The notes: generated by a model from the sequence alone, not told the origin. 22,395 nucleotides of DNA from RGIG1918 sp045536045 (GCA_045536045.1 JAZSMU010000082.1:1-22395), one strand, 5' to 3'; numbered from the stretch's first letter, positions 1-8,091 are shown. A program made the numbers and translations.

Positions 1-135
1 GGCGACCCACCAACTTTAATTGCTTCTAATGAAAAGGCAAAAGAAGAACTAGGCTGGGAACCTAAAAAATCATTAAAAGACATGATTTCATCTGCATGGA
101 ATTGGATTAAAAATGATAGTTGGAAGAAGCACTAG
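1..135 (+). CDS. galE: UDP-glucose 4-epimerase, C-terminal end (partial)
   Basis: The reading frame is open from the first base and stops with TAG at 133-135, giving the last 44 residues of a protein whose 5' end lies outside the window. The pattern GDPPTLIAS, then EKAKEELGWEPKKSLKDM, then a closing AWNWIK segment is the C-terminal signature of GalE-type extended SDR epimerases. There the Gly-Asp-Pro precedes the conserved Ser/Asn-Lys-Ala helix and LGW-P segment. GalE interconverts UDP-glucose and UDP-galactose for galactose use and surface polysaccharide synthesis. The NAD-binding Rossmann domain and YxxxK site are not visible, so a related nucleotide-sugar epimerase cannot be excluded. The next gene starts 15 nt after the stop on the same strand, which suggests co-transcription. 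Confidence 0.82.
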   Translation, partial: GDPPTLIASNEKAKEELGWEPKKSLKDMISSAWNWIKNDSWKKH

Positions 136-150
136 GAATTAGAGGGAAAA

Positions 151-1197
151 ATGAATAAAAATTACTTTTTAGGCTCATATATTTTAACAATAATTGGCGT
201 TATTTTTGCCTATCTTTGGGGCGAAAGAACAGCTCCAGGAACAGGGTTTAATGCTATTTTTATTGTTTTAACATTGGGAATTTTGGAAGTTAGCTTGTCT
301 TTTGATAACGCAGTTGTTAATGCAATGCGACTTGAGAATATGTCTCAAATTTGGAGAAAAAGATTTTTAACTTGGGGTATTGCAATTGCAGTATTTGGTG
401 TTAGATTTTTATTCCCAATTTTAGTTGTTGCAATATTTGCAAAAATAGGCGCTGGAGAAGTCTTAAGAATTGCTCTTCATGACGCTCCAAAATATGCAGA
501 ATATCTAGAAAAAACACACGCACCAATTGTTACATTTGGTGGCAGTTTCTTAATGCTATTATTCTTGCACTATTTTATTAACAAGAAAAAAGAAATTCAT
601 TGGATTAAACCAATTGAAAAATTAATGCAAAAATCAGACAAAATTCCATTCGGCGAAGTTATTGTTGCTTCTCTTTGTGTTATAGCTGTTCATTATGTAA
701 CTGCACCACACTATGGCAACAGCATTCTTTATGCTGGCTTTGCAGGAATTATTATCTATGAATTAATTGAACTTATGACATCAACTTTGGAGAAAAAAGG
801 TTGCGAACAAATTGCAAATTCAACTAAAGAAGGCGTTAAATGCACAGGGCTTTTAGGATTTATATATCTTGAATTAATTGACGCTTCATTCTCTCTAGAT
901 GGTGTTTTGGGTGCATTTGCACTAAGTAAAGATATTTTAATTATCACAACAGGTGTTGCAATTGGTGCGATGTTTGTTCGTTCTTTAACAATTTACTTAC
1001 TAGAAAAGAAAACTTTAGCAAAATTTTTATACCTAGAACACGGTGCTCATTGGGCAATTGGAGCTTTAGCTTTAATGATGTTTATATCTGCAAAAACTGA
1101 GATTCCAGAGGTTATTACAGGAACAATTGGTCTATTCTTTATCATAACATCATTAATCAGCTCTTTAATTCATAATAAAAAGCTTAAAAATCAGTAA
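151..1197 (+). CDS. DUF475 family (TerC-like) integral membrane protein
   Basis: This 348-aa protein has about eight to nine hydrophobic membrane segments. It fits the DUF475 family, a branch of the TerC-like transporters, in length and motifs. Two half-motifs carry acidic residues inside membrane helices: LEVSLSFDNAVVNA near residues 45-58 (E46, D52, N53) and LELIDASFSLDGVLGAF near 240-256 (E241, D244, D250). The motif pair suggests an internal pseudo-repeat. In TerC relatives such acidic motifs are thought to bind metal, and some members export manganese. A metal-ion transport role here is inference only. The ATG at 151 is preceded by a purine-rich GAGGGA. It lies 15 nt after the galE-like stop, so it is probably the second gene of that unit. 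No convincing terminator follows it. Confidence 0.85.
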   Translation: MNKNYFLGSYILTIIGVIFAYLWGERTAPGTGFNAIFIVLTLGILEVSLSFDNAVVNAMRLENMSQIWRKRFLTWGIAIAVFGVRFLFPILVVAIFAKIGAGEVLRIALHDAPKYAEYLEKTHAPIVTFGGSFLMLLFLHYFINKKKEIHWIKPIEKLMQKSDKIPFGEVIVASLCVIAVHYVTAPHYGNSILYAGFAGIIIYELIELMTSTLEKKGCEQIANSTKEGVKCTGLLGFIYLELIDASFSLDGVLGAFALSKDILIITTGVAIGAMFVRSLTIYLLEKKTLAKFLYLEHGAHWAIGALALMMFISAKTEIPEVITGTIGLFFIITSLISSLIHNKKLKNQ

Positions 1198-1218
1198 TAT
1201 TTAGGCAATTTATTTCCT

Positions 1219-1254
1219 TTTTGAGTTTTAAGAATATATAACAAGAGCTCAAAA
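1219..1254 (+). promoter_or_regulatory. Putative start-site hairpin and -10 box of the 1268-aa protein gene
   Basis: TTTTGAG at 1219-1225 is the exact reverse complement of CTCAAAA at 1248-1254, which ends on the A of the ATG. A TATAAC at 1237-1242 could be a -10 box that would start transcription about four nt before the ATG. No Shine-Dalgarno sequence better than AGAG is present. Both readings are weak and they exclude each other: a transcript starting near 1249 would not contain the left arm of the hairpin. Confidence 0.25.
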
Positions 1255-4200
1255 TGAAAATAAATTCGCTTCAAAATATATCTTTAAAAAATAATCAAAG
1301 AATTTTGGATAAAAACTTTAAGTTTTTTGTTCAAAATTCTTCTGATGTTTTTGTAAAAAATTCGCCAATAAGCTTTGCTGGCAAAGACGAAGAATACATT
1401 TCAAGCGACGATAATATTGAAATTAATGAAGAATATATTAGAAAACTTGAAGAAGGGCTTGAAGAAAAGCAACATGCAACAATTATAAATATTGGTGATG
1501 AAGAATTTTTAAGAATTAATGTTCAAGAAATTCTAAAGAAAGCAAAAGAAGCACCCTACAAGGCAAAACTAAACGCCAGAGAAGAGCTTGAAGTAATTTA
1601 TAGTCCAGAAAAAGACAAGTATCTAATAACAAAAACAGAAGTGATTAACCCATTAAACGCACCGATTGTAAAAGCAAAGTGGGTTGAGCAAGCATTATTA
1701 GAACTTGTTTCAAGAATGCTAGAAACAGAAAGAAGTTTTGAAAAAGATAACAAAAAAATCCAATTGCAAGCACATAGAGAGATGCCAATTGATAAATTAA
1801 TTGATATCTACTATAAAACATACTTAAAAGAATATGGCGGCAAAATAAACGCGGATTTTGATTTAGTTTACCTAGATTATTTTGAAGACATTAAAAAATT
1901 TACTGCAAAATTAGGGATAAAAAATGCTGGCGAATTAGTTAAACTTACTGTTGAATCAGACCCACAACGCTTTGGTTATGAAGAAGAAGCACCGTTTCCT
2001 AGAAATCAATTGTTCTATATAGAATTAGCAAAAAATGGCGACATAACAAATCAAAACATTGGTAAATTTGCAGAATTATTTATGTTGTATTTTTACAGAA
2101 ATATAGATAATTTAGATAAATACCAAGAGGAAAAAAAGGAAACATTAGCTTTTATTAAAGATTACAAACTAAATGATGGTGATGAATTTTTTGATAAATT
2201 GTGGCCACTAGCTGAAAATTTCAACGAGTTTGAAACATTATATGACGCTGACGAAGCACTTAAATTTTTAATTGAAAACAAAGTTAGTGGCGATTTATAT
2301 AATTATTTATTAAATGAATGCGAAAAAACAGACGAAAGTATTTTTGAAGCAATTGAAAAAAGAGATTACAAAGGAAAACAAGAAGAATTAACCAAAATAT
2401 TTAAAAATTTAGGCGAAAAAGAAGACCCAGAACGCTTTTATTCAAATTATTTAAGCATAATTGACAGTCTTTGGGAAGCAAACGGAGAAACTTTAGAAGG
2501 CAAAGAAGAAATAATTCAAATATGCCTAAAATATAAAAAAACAGACTTGTTTTTGAACAGAAAAGGCTTAATTGAAAACCCTAAAGAGCTAAATGAAATT
2601 ACAAGAAGAATTGATTTTATTCAAAAAACAAACTTAACAGTTAATGAATATAAAGCTTTAAGGGCAGGATTTGAAAAAGAAGAAAATTTTAGCGAAAGGC
2701 TAGAAAATTTTGCAGAATCAGTTGAAACTTTAGAAGAAAATTATCAAATTAGCAAAGAAGAAGCAAAAGAGCATTATTTGCAATTCAGAGATACTTACAA
2801 TATTTTCACCAAAGATATTGACGAAGAAGAAATAGAAAACACAATTCTTGAAGTTTACAATTTTATTCAAAATTTTGGTTTCAAAAACGAAAATGACATA
2901 AAAAAACTTTGGACAGATTTAGGGCTTGGAATAAATAAATCCAGTAAAAGCTATAGTTCAAAAGAAATGAAAGACGCCCTAGCAAAGGCAAATATTTATA
3001 ATATTGACGATGCTAAAAAACTAATCAAAGCAAACAACAATAATAAAGGTTTAGTTTCTGGTCACTTGAAAAAATATGGCGATTTGTATGCTGAAATTGA
3101 AAAGACATTGCCAAAAATTGAAGATGAAAAAGTGCAAGCATTTTTTAGAGAAAAAAGCATACTAGAAATTACAAACAGCCTTTCTGATGTAATTTTTGCA
3201 ATGAAATCTGATAACAGAAAAATTACAATAAAAGAAATTCTAACAAGAATTGCAACAGAAGAAATTTATAACTTTGAAGATTATCAAAATTACGCTGAAA
3301 ACAAACGCGTTTTTAATAAAAATGAAAATTTAAAAAATATTTTATCTCAAGTTATTAAAGAAACTAAAGATGAAAAAATTAAAAAACATTTTAAGCAAGA
3401 TGATGCCTCAACACTTGTTATGAAATATGGCTTTTTGATTGATAAATCAAAAGAATTAAACTCAAAGCTTGTTGAAACATATCTTAGATTTGTAATTAAT
3501 TTTAATATTCAAAATGAAAATGACTACAATAATTTTGAAAATAAATATTTTGCACAAAATAAAGACAAAAATTTAGCATTAGAGCTTGAAAAAATTGGTG
3601 TTATTTCATTAGAAAGCTTAGAAATAGCCAAAAAAATGCACCCAGACGCTAAAGGATTTTTCAATTTCTTAAAAAGCAAAAATCTAAAAGGATTGAATTT
3701 AGCGATTGAAGATGTCAAAAAAGATAATCCAAATTTTGCAAAACATTTAGAAGATGCAAAACTAGACACACCAATTAAAGTTTTGAAAAATTATGATGAA
3801 ATATTCAAATATTTTTCAAAAAATGCAGAATACAGTGCATATAAATCTTGCATAAATTTCATTCAAAAAAATAAAATCTTATCAACAGAAGATTTCAAAG
3901 AAAAAACAAAAGATTTTGCACAACACTTAGATTCAACAGAAGATGTTTTAAACTTCACAATAACAACAGAATACGACTTAAATAATAAGGAAAATAAAGA
4001 ATTTTATCTAGCTACATTAAGAGCTTTAAAAGACGAAGAAAGCTCAGTTAAAACTCTTGAAAATATTAAAATATTCTCTGAGCAATTCTTAACAAAATCT
4101 AAAAATACAAGATACCCTAGAAAATGCGCTTATCAACATTTAAAAAATAGCTTTGGCTCATTAGAAGAATTTATCAAGTTTTTATTTGAAAAACAAATTC

Positions 4201-5060
4201 CAGACATTAAAACTTTGAATGAATATTTTGCAAAATATTCAAATCCAAAAATTTCAACACGCGAAGTTGTTGAGCATTTTAAGGCACTATCTAACAGCAA
4301 AGATTTTGATTTTCCAACATATCAAAAAAGCTTAGATACAATTTTCAACTCACTTCAAAGGTTGAAAGATGAGCTTGGTGCAGATATTTCAGCTTCAACT
4401 TTAAATGTTACAAAATTAAATAGCAGTAATTTTAAAGATAGATACACAAGAAATGAGTTGCTTGAAATTTTGACAAAAATGTTAGAGCTTCAAGAAAATG
4501 AATCTATTTTAAACAAAATAACTCGTCCATACAACAAGCACTATATCATTACAAACAAAACAGTGCTTGCAAATGATATTCTTGAAAATATGCAAGAAGG
4601 GCACGATTCTCACGCAAACATTATTGAAAAATTAGGTTTAAAACAAACTTATGAACAATATGATGCAAAAAATATTACAAGAGCACAACTTAAAAGCTTA
4701 GGCGATTTAATTCCAGATGAAGTTTTAGATTTTATAAATAATTACTCATTAATGAACAGAATATTCAAAAAAGACGGGCAAGTTCCTAAAATTAGCCCAC
4801 ACGCAAGACTCAGAATTTTAGATAGAGTATTATTAGAAAATGGAATTGAGCTAAACGAATTAAATAGCGAAAAATCTAGAAAATTATTAAAAGAATTTTT
4901 GTCAAAAGTTTATATGGAAAGCCCATTGAGTATTGAACCTGCAAACGAAGCAGGAGAGCAAAAAAGAATACTCACAAGATTTAAATTTAAAGACAATAAT
5001 TGGGTCGCAATATTCAGAACAGACGGAACATTGATTACGGTTGTAAATAAAGACAAATAA
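1254..5060 (+). CDS. Large lineage-specific helical protein with N-terminal F-x-G motif, function unknown
   Basis: I do not recognise this 1268-aa protein as a whole. It has no classical signal peptide and no membrane segment. The first 40 residues are Asn/Ser-rich and end in SPISFAGKD, a short motif that recurs in the pentein protein next door (LGLNFRG). Residues from about 50 to 1150 are rich in Lys, Glu, Asn and Leu and look mostly alpha-helical, with irregular helical-hairpin spacing that could form a solenoid. The last ~90 residues differ: SPHARLRILDR (H1183, R1185, R1187, R1191), then helices, then a strand-like RFKFKDNNWVAIFRTDG leading to LITVV at 1260-1264. This His-x-x-Arg plus C-terminal DG-x-x-(I/V)TV layout resembles DUF4258-type small toxin-fold domains, but only by eye. 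The gene ends 3 nt before the convergent pentein gene. Base composition and Lys/Asn-rich usage match its neighbours, so nothing marks it as recently acquired. Confidence 0.85.
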   Translation: MKINSLQNISLKNNQRILDKNFKFFVQNSSDVFVKNSPISFAGKDEEYISSDDNIEINEEYIRKLEEGLEEKQHATIINIGDEEFLRINVQEILKKAKEAPYKAKLNAREELEVIYSPEKDKYLITKTEVINPLNAPIVKAKWVEQALLELVSRMLETERSFEKDNKKIQLQAHREMPIDKLIDIYYKTYLKEYGGKINADFDLVYLDYFEDIKKFTAKLGIKNAGELVKLTVESDPQRFGYEEEAPFPRNQLFYIELAKNGDITNQNIGKFAELFMLYFYRNIDNLDKYQEEKKETLAFIKDYKLNDGDEFFDKLWPLAENFNEFETLYDADEALKFLIENKVSGDLYNYLLNECEKTDESIFEAIEKRDYKGKQEELTKIFKNLGEKEDPERFYSNYLSIIDSLWEANGETLEGKEEIIQICLKYKKTDLFLNRKGLIENPKELNEITRRIDFIQKTNLTVNEYKALRAGFEKEENFSERLENFAESVETLEENYQISKEEAKEHYLQFRDTYNIFTKDIDEEEIENTILEVYNFIQNFGFKNENDIKKLWTDLGLGINKSSKSYSSKEMKDALAKANIYNIDDAKKLIKANNNNKGLVSGHLKKYGDLYAEIEKTLPKIEDEKVQAFFREKSILEITNSLSDVIFAMKSDNRKITIKEILTRIATEEIYNFEDYQNYAENKRVFNKNENLKNILSQVIKETKDEKIKKHFKQDDASTLVMKYGFLIDKSKELNSKLVETYLRFVINFNIQNENDYNNFENKYFAQNKDKNLALELEKIGVISLESLEIAKKMHPDAKGFFNFLKSKNLKGLNLAIEDVKKDNPNFAKHLEDAKLDTPIKVLKNYDEIFKYFSKNAEYSAYKSCINFIQKNKILSTEDFKEKTKDFAQHLDSTEDVLNFTITTEYDLNNKENKEFYLATLRALKDEESSVKTLENIKIFSEQFLTKSKNTRYPRKCAYQHLKNSFGSLEEFIKFLFEKQIPDIKTLNEYFAKYSNPKISTREVVEHFKALSNSKDFDFPTYQKSLDTIFNSLQRLKDELGADISASTLNVTKLNSSNFKDRYTRNELLEILTKMLELQENESILNKITRPYNKHYIITNKTVLANDILENMQEGHDSHANIIEKLGLKQTYEQYDAKNITRAQLKSLGDLIPDEVLDFINNYSLMNRIFKKDGQVPKISPHARLRILDRVLLENGIELNELNSEKSRKLLKEFLSKVYMESPLSIEPANEAGEQKRILTRFKFKDNNWVAIFRTDGTLITVVNKDK

Positions 5061-5063
5061 AAA

Positions 5064-6146
5064 TTAAACAATTTTATCAAAATCAGGAACTTCGGCTGTC
5101 ATACAATGAATACCACCACTTCTTGTTCCTAAATTTGTCATCATATCATTTTTATATCTAGAATTTAGGTCTTCTTTTCCCGAAATAAAATAAATATTTT
5201 TAAATTGAGGAAATCTATCAGTTAAATCGCCCCTAAAAATATTCATTAAAGCTCCCTCAGCCTCTGTTGCATATTTTGTTGAATTTGTAATATAAGTCAT
5301 TTTATTATCATCTTTTAAATGAACAATAGCATTCATAAAGTTGATATCTTCAGAGTATGAACCAGCAATTCTTGTAGGCTTAAAGCCAAAAGATGTAAGA
5401 GCTTCAATTGTTTCATCAACTTTTGCATAAGTGGGAGATTTAAGTTTTTCATTTAGGTATTCTCTCATTTTTGCAAGATTTTTATCATTAGGAAATCTAG
5501 ATTCAAGCGTATCTAAATTTTTTAAAGATAAATTTGGGTCATCAACTAAAATATAAGGGAAACCTACAGGACGCAAAGACATATCCAAATGGAAGTTTGG
5601 CTGTTTTATAACAAATATGTTTTCTTCTTTAATATCATAAATTTTGGATAATTCAGTTAAGGTTTTTCTTTGATATTCAACTTCATAAGATTTACATTGT
5701 GGCAATTTAACATTATCTTGCCCAATCAACAGCCATTTTTCGCCATTTTCATTTTTTCCAATGAAAAAATTACCACCAGCAGGATTCATAAAATCTTTTT
5801 CAAGTTTCCAATCTGCAAAAAATCTTTTAACATTCCCATTGTAAGATGGTTCATTTGATGCCCAAATTAACTTCTTTCCATCCCTTGTGTCTAAAAAAGT
5901 TTTTCTATCTTGTGCCCAACGAGAAGAACAATAACGAGGCAAGATTTTTGCCTCTGATGGCTTAATTATGTTCTCATCATTAAAAACGTAAAGGTCAATA
6001 TTTTCCTTGCTCGCAACGCCTGCCATCTCTTCTAATATGTTTAGTTGCCCACGGTCGGAAACCCCTTGCATATACAGAGCTTTTAGTGGAACCGCATCAT
6101 AACCCCTAAAATTCAAACCTAAATTTGAGAAATTATTGACCTTCAT
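5064..6146 (-). CDS. Pentein-superfamily guanidino-group hydrolase (agmatine/peptidyl-arginine deiminase-like)
   Basis: The 360-aa protein carries the marks of the agmatine deiminase/bacterial peptidyl-arginine deiminase branch of the pentein fold. These are RWAQDRKTF (D80), NPAGGNFFIG near 121-130, FHLDM with H186 and D188, and GGIHC near the C terminus with C348 as the expected nucleophile. Such enzymes hydrolyse or transfer from arginine-like guanidino groups through a Cys-His-acid site. The substrate cannot be told: the usual EGG segment reads AGG here, so agmatine may not be it. The N terminus (MKVNNFSNLGLNFRGYD) is not a signal peptide but shares the F-x-G motif with the adjacent large protein. 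I chose the ATG at 6144-6146; an in-frame TTG at 6165-6167 lies in the T-tract of a terminator and is unlikely. No Shine-Dalgarno sequence is visible. The gene converges on the 1268-aa gene with a 3-nt gap. Confidence 0.83.
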   Translation of the reverse strand: MKVNNFSNLGLNFRGYDAVPLKALYMQGVSDRGQLNILEEMAGVASKENIDLYVFNDENIIKPSEAKILPRYCSSRWAQDRKTFLDTRDGKKLIWASNEPSYNGNVKRFFADWKLEKDFMNPAGGNFFIGKNENGEKWLLIGQDNVKLPQCKSYEVEYQRKTLTELSKIYDIKEENIFVIKQPNFHLDMSLRPVGFPYILVDDPNLSLKNLDTLESRFPNDKNLAKMREYLNEKLKSPTYAKVDETIEALTSFGFKPTRIAGSYSEDINFMNAIVHLKDDNKMTYITNSTKYATEAEGALMNIFRGDLTDRFPQFKNIYFISGKEDLNSRYKNDMMTNLGTRSGGIHCMTAEVPDFDKIV

Positions 6147-6157
6147 AGCATATATAA

Positions 6158-6198
6158 GAAAAAACAAAAAAATAATTGCCCCAAAAGGAGCAATTATT
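6158..6198 (-). terminator. Rho-independent terminator of the OmpH/Skp-like gene
   Basis: The arms 6171-6182 and 6187-6198 form a 12-bp stem with a 4-nt loop, followed on the minus strand by a T-rich tract at 6170-6159. On the minus strand all positions pair, counting one G-U; on the plus strand the same position is a C-A mismatch. This supports the minus strand as the functional one. It lies 20 nt past the stop of the chaperone gene and only 11 nt before the ATG of the pentein gene. Confidence 0.85.
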
Positions 6199-6218
6199 AA
6201 GAAAAATAAACTTTAAAA

Positions 6219-6680
6219 TTATTTAATAGCTTTAACTAATTCAGCCGTAATATCGTCTGCACCATACAAAACAACGCCTTTTGCAAAAACAAGGTTATAA
6301 CCAAGTGCAGTTGCTTTTGTTTCAATAGTTTTATTTATTGAAGCTTCTGCGGCATCTAATTTCTTCTGAGTTGCAGTTGCATTTAATTTCATCTTATCTT
6401 TAAATTGTTTATCGTATTTTTTAATCAATTCAGCCTTTTTATTTTTGTCTTTTTCTTTGTTTATTTGAGCTTGTGCATTTGCTGCCCATTTTTGAATTTC
6501 AATTGCTTTTTTATCTTGTTCTTTTTTAAGGGCATTAATTTGAGGGCTTGCTGCAATTAATTTTTGAACATCAACTTTTGCAACCTTATATTGAACATTT
6601 GATGAAATTGCAAAATTATTAATACTAAATCCTAAAATAAACGCACAAGTAACAGCAATTAATGTTTTGATTTTATTCAT
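6219..6680 (-). CDS. OmpH/Skp-family periplasmic chaperone-like protein
   Basis: The 153-aa product begins with a signal peptide (MNKIKTLIAVTCAFILGFSIN). It continues with the OmpH/Skp pattern: a short strand (YKVAKVDVQKLIAASPQ), a long charged coiled coil rich in Lys, Gln and Ala (about residues 45-120), and a closing TKATALGYNLVFAKGVVLYG strand region. In Gram-negative bacteria this family forms a trimeric periplasmic holdase for unfolded outer membrane proteins, which fits the TolC-like channels in this window. The ATG at 6678-6680 is preceded by AAGAAAGG at good spacing; a GTG three codons upstream overlaps that site and is rejected. It has its own extended -10 promoter and a strong terminator, so it is likely monocistronic. 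The family call is good; actual client proteins are unknown. Confidence 0.86.
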   Translation of the reverse strand: MNKIKTLIAVTCAFILGFSINNFAISSNVQYKVAKVDVQKLIAASPQINALKKEQDKKAIEIQKWAANAQAQINKEKDKNKKAELIKKYDKQFKDKMKLNATATQKKLDAAEASINKTIETKATALGYNLVFAKGVVLYGADDITAELVKAIK

Positions 6681-6709
6681 TTTTAACACCTTTCTTGATT
6701 TACAAAATA

Positions 6710-6718
6710 CTTATAGCA
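6710..6718 (-). promoter_or_regulatory. Extended -10 promoter of the OmpH/Skp-like gene
   Basis: On the minus strand this reads TGCTATAAG, an extended -10 element (TGn plus TATAAG), with no clear -35 box. Transcription would start near 6703, giving a leader of about 23 nt that contains the AAGAAAGG ribosome binding site. Confidence 0.5.
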
Positions 6719-6749
6719 TATTTATCAATTTTTCGCTAGCACTTTGTAT

Positions 6750-6755
6750 TATAAT
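6750..6755 (+). promoter_or_regulatory. -10 box for leaderless lplA transcript
   Basis: A perfect TATAAT lies 7 nt before the ATG at 6763. Transcription would begin at or within one base of the start codon. No Shine-Dalgarno sequence precedes the ATG, so a leaderless mRNA is the simplest reading. The -35 region is not recognisable. Confidence 0.55.
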
Positions 6756-6762
6756 TTTAATT

Positions 6763-7680
6763 ATGAAAAAAATGTATATCATAAAAAGCACCTTTAAGGA
6801 TATATATAAAAATTTAGCATTTGAAAATTATTTGTTTGATTTTTCAGAAAAAGAAAATTGTGCAATTTTATTTCTTTGGGAAAATAATCCAACAGTTGTC
6901 ATTGGTAAACATCAAAATCCTTACAAAGAATGTGATTTAGAATATTTAAAAGAAAATAAAATAAAGCTCTCAAGAAGAACAACAGGAGGTGGAGCAGTTT
7001 ACCACAGTTTGGGAAATATAAATTTTTCTTTTATAACACCAATAAAATATAAAAATTTAACAGAAAATATTATCCAAAATTCACTTTTGAATTGCAAAAT
7101 TAATGTAGAAAAAACAGGAAGAAACGACCTTGTTGTTAATAATAAAAAAATTTCTGGCAATGCATATTACAAAACAAAAAACACCTATCTTCATCATGGA
7201 ACAATATTAATTTCAATGGATTTTGAGCATTTAGGAAAAATTTTAACGCCAAATCTATCAAAATTAAGTAAAAATTCTGTTAAATCGGTTGAATCTAGAG
7301 TTGGAAATTTATCTGAATTTGATAATAATATTAATAAAAATAAAATTTTTAGAGAAATAACTAAAGAATTTATTAAAAATTTTTCAAAAAACTTTGAACT
7401 AAATAATGAAAAAATCGTTATTAACAATATAGATTTTAAAAATTTGTACAAAAAATTTAAATCAAAAAATTGGATATTTGGAAAATATAAAAATTACACA
7501 AAAGCAGAAAAAATAGAAAGCGAATTTGGCTCAATTGAAATTTTGAAAAATAACAAAAATCAGCAGATAATATCAACAGATATTGTTGATTCTGAGTTAT
7601 TATCAAGCCTTGAAAATCTAGAAAACAACGATTTAATAAGCAAGGAAAATATATTAAAAATCTTGAAAAAAAGTAAATAA
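6763..7680 (+). CDS. lplA: Lipoate-protein ligase
   Basis: The 305-aa protein matches the LplA type of the biotin/lipoate ligase fold. It shows a WENNPTVVIGKHQNP segment (residues 39-53), the hallmark RRTTGGGAVYH at 71-81 followed by GNINFSF, and NDLVVNNKKISGNAYY at 121-136 with the expected catalytic lysine K129. C-terminal residues from about 240 form the small accessory domain of full-length LplA. The enzyme activates lipoate with ATP and attaches it to lysines of E2 subunits or the glycine cleavage H protein in the cytoplasm, so the cell probably salvages lipoate. I start it at the ATG at 6763. An open frame extends back to 6667, but that stretch overlaps the divergent chaperone gene and its promoter. 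A second ATG at 6772 is possible. Very high A+T content makes it Lys/Asn/Ile-rich. Confidence 0.92.
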   Translation: MKKMYIIKSTFKDIYKNLAFENYLFDFSEKENCAILFLWENNPTVVIGKHQNPYKECDLEYLKENKIKLSRRTTGGGAVYHSLGNINFSFITPIKYKNLTENIIQNSLLNCKINVEKTGRNDLVVNNKKISGNAYYKTKNTYLHHGTILISMDFEHLGKILTPNLSKLSKNSVKSVESRVGNLSEFDNNINKNKIFREITKEFIKNFSKNFELNNEKIVINNIDFKNLYKKFKSKNWIFGKYKNYTKAEKIESEFGSIEILKNNKNQQIISTDIVDSELLSSLENLENNDLISKENILKILKKSK

Positions 7681-7691
7681 ATTATTATAAT
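7663..7691 (+). promoter_or_regulatory. Sigma-70-type promoter of the coiled-coil secreted protein
   Basis: TTGAAA at 7663-7668 and a perfect TATAAT at 7686-7691 are separated by exactly 17 nt, the optimal spacing. The -35 box lies inside the last codons of lplA. Transcription would start near 7698 and the leader contains AGGAGG at 7706-7711. Confidence 0.75.
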
Positions 7692-7716
7692 TGGTTTAAA
7701 AAATAGGAGGCAGTTT

Positions 7717-8091
7717 ATGAAAAAAATATTGACATTAGCTTGTGTTTTATCAGTTTTAACAATTGCAGCAGCAAATTGTGCTGAAGAAAAAACTTACACA
7801 GAAAAATTTATTCAAAAACACACACAAAAACTCGTTGAAAAAGAAAAAAGCTTAACTGCAAAACAAAAAGCAGAACAAGCAAAATATGAAGCACAAAAGA
7901 AAGCTCTTGAAGACAAGAAAAAGGCAGATAAAGCTAAATTAGAAGCTAAAAAACAAGAAATTAAAAATAAACAAAATGCAGAAAAAGCAAAATACGAGGC
8001 TAAAAAAGCAGAGCAAGCTAAAAAACAAGCTGAAGCTCAAAAGAAAATAGAAAATAAGAAAAAAGCTTGGAAAGAGCTAACAACATTTTAA
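7717..8091 (+). CDS. Small secreted Lys/Ala/Glu-rich coiled-coil protein, function unknown
   Basis: The 124-aa product has a signal peptide (MKKILTLACVLSVLTIAAANCA, probably cut after NCA). The rest is almost entirely Lys, Ala, Glu and Gln with a repetitive A-K-x-E-A-K-K pattern, predicted to be one long helix or coiled coil, and ends in KAWKELTTF. Low complexity prevents a family call; similarity to TolA- or Skp-like helices would be compositional. The best promoter in the window (TTGAAA-17-TATAAT), a strong AGGAGG site 5 nt from the ATG, and a hairpin terminator right after the stop suggest a well-expressed single gene. Its high positive charge and export suggest binding to an acidic surface such as peptidoglycan or lipopolysaccharide; this is inference. 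Confidence 0.8.
   Translation: MKKILTLACVLSVLTIAAANCAEEKTYTEKFIQKHTQKLVEKEKSLTAKQKAEQAKYEAQKKALEDKKKADKAKLEAKKQEIKNKQNAEKAKYEAKKAEQAKKQAEAQKKIENKKKAWKELTTF

Noticed and set aside
6147..6167. TTG start giving the pentein protein seven more residues
   Set aside because: The extension is encoded by the terminator T-tract and would add FFLIYA before a plausible ATG.
6667..6762. Upstream extension of lplA
   Set aside because: It overlaps the divergent chaperone gene and the promoter region, has no ribosome binding site and no similarity to LplA N termini.
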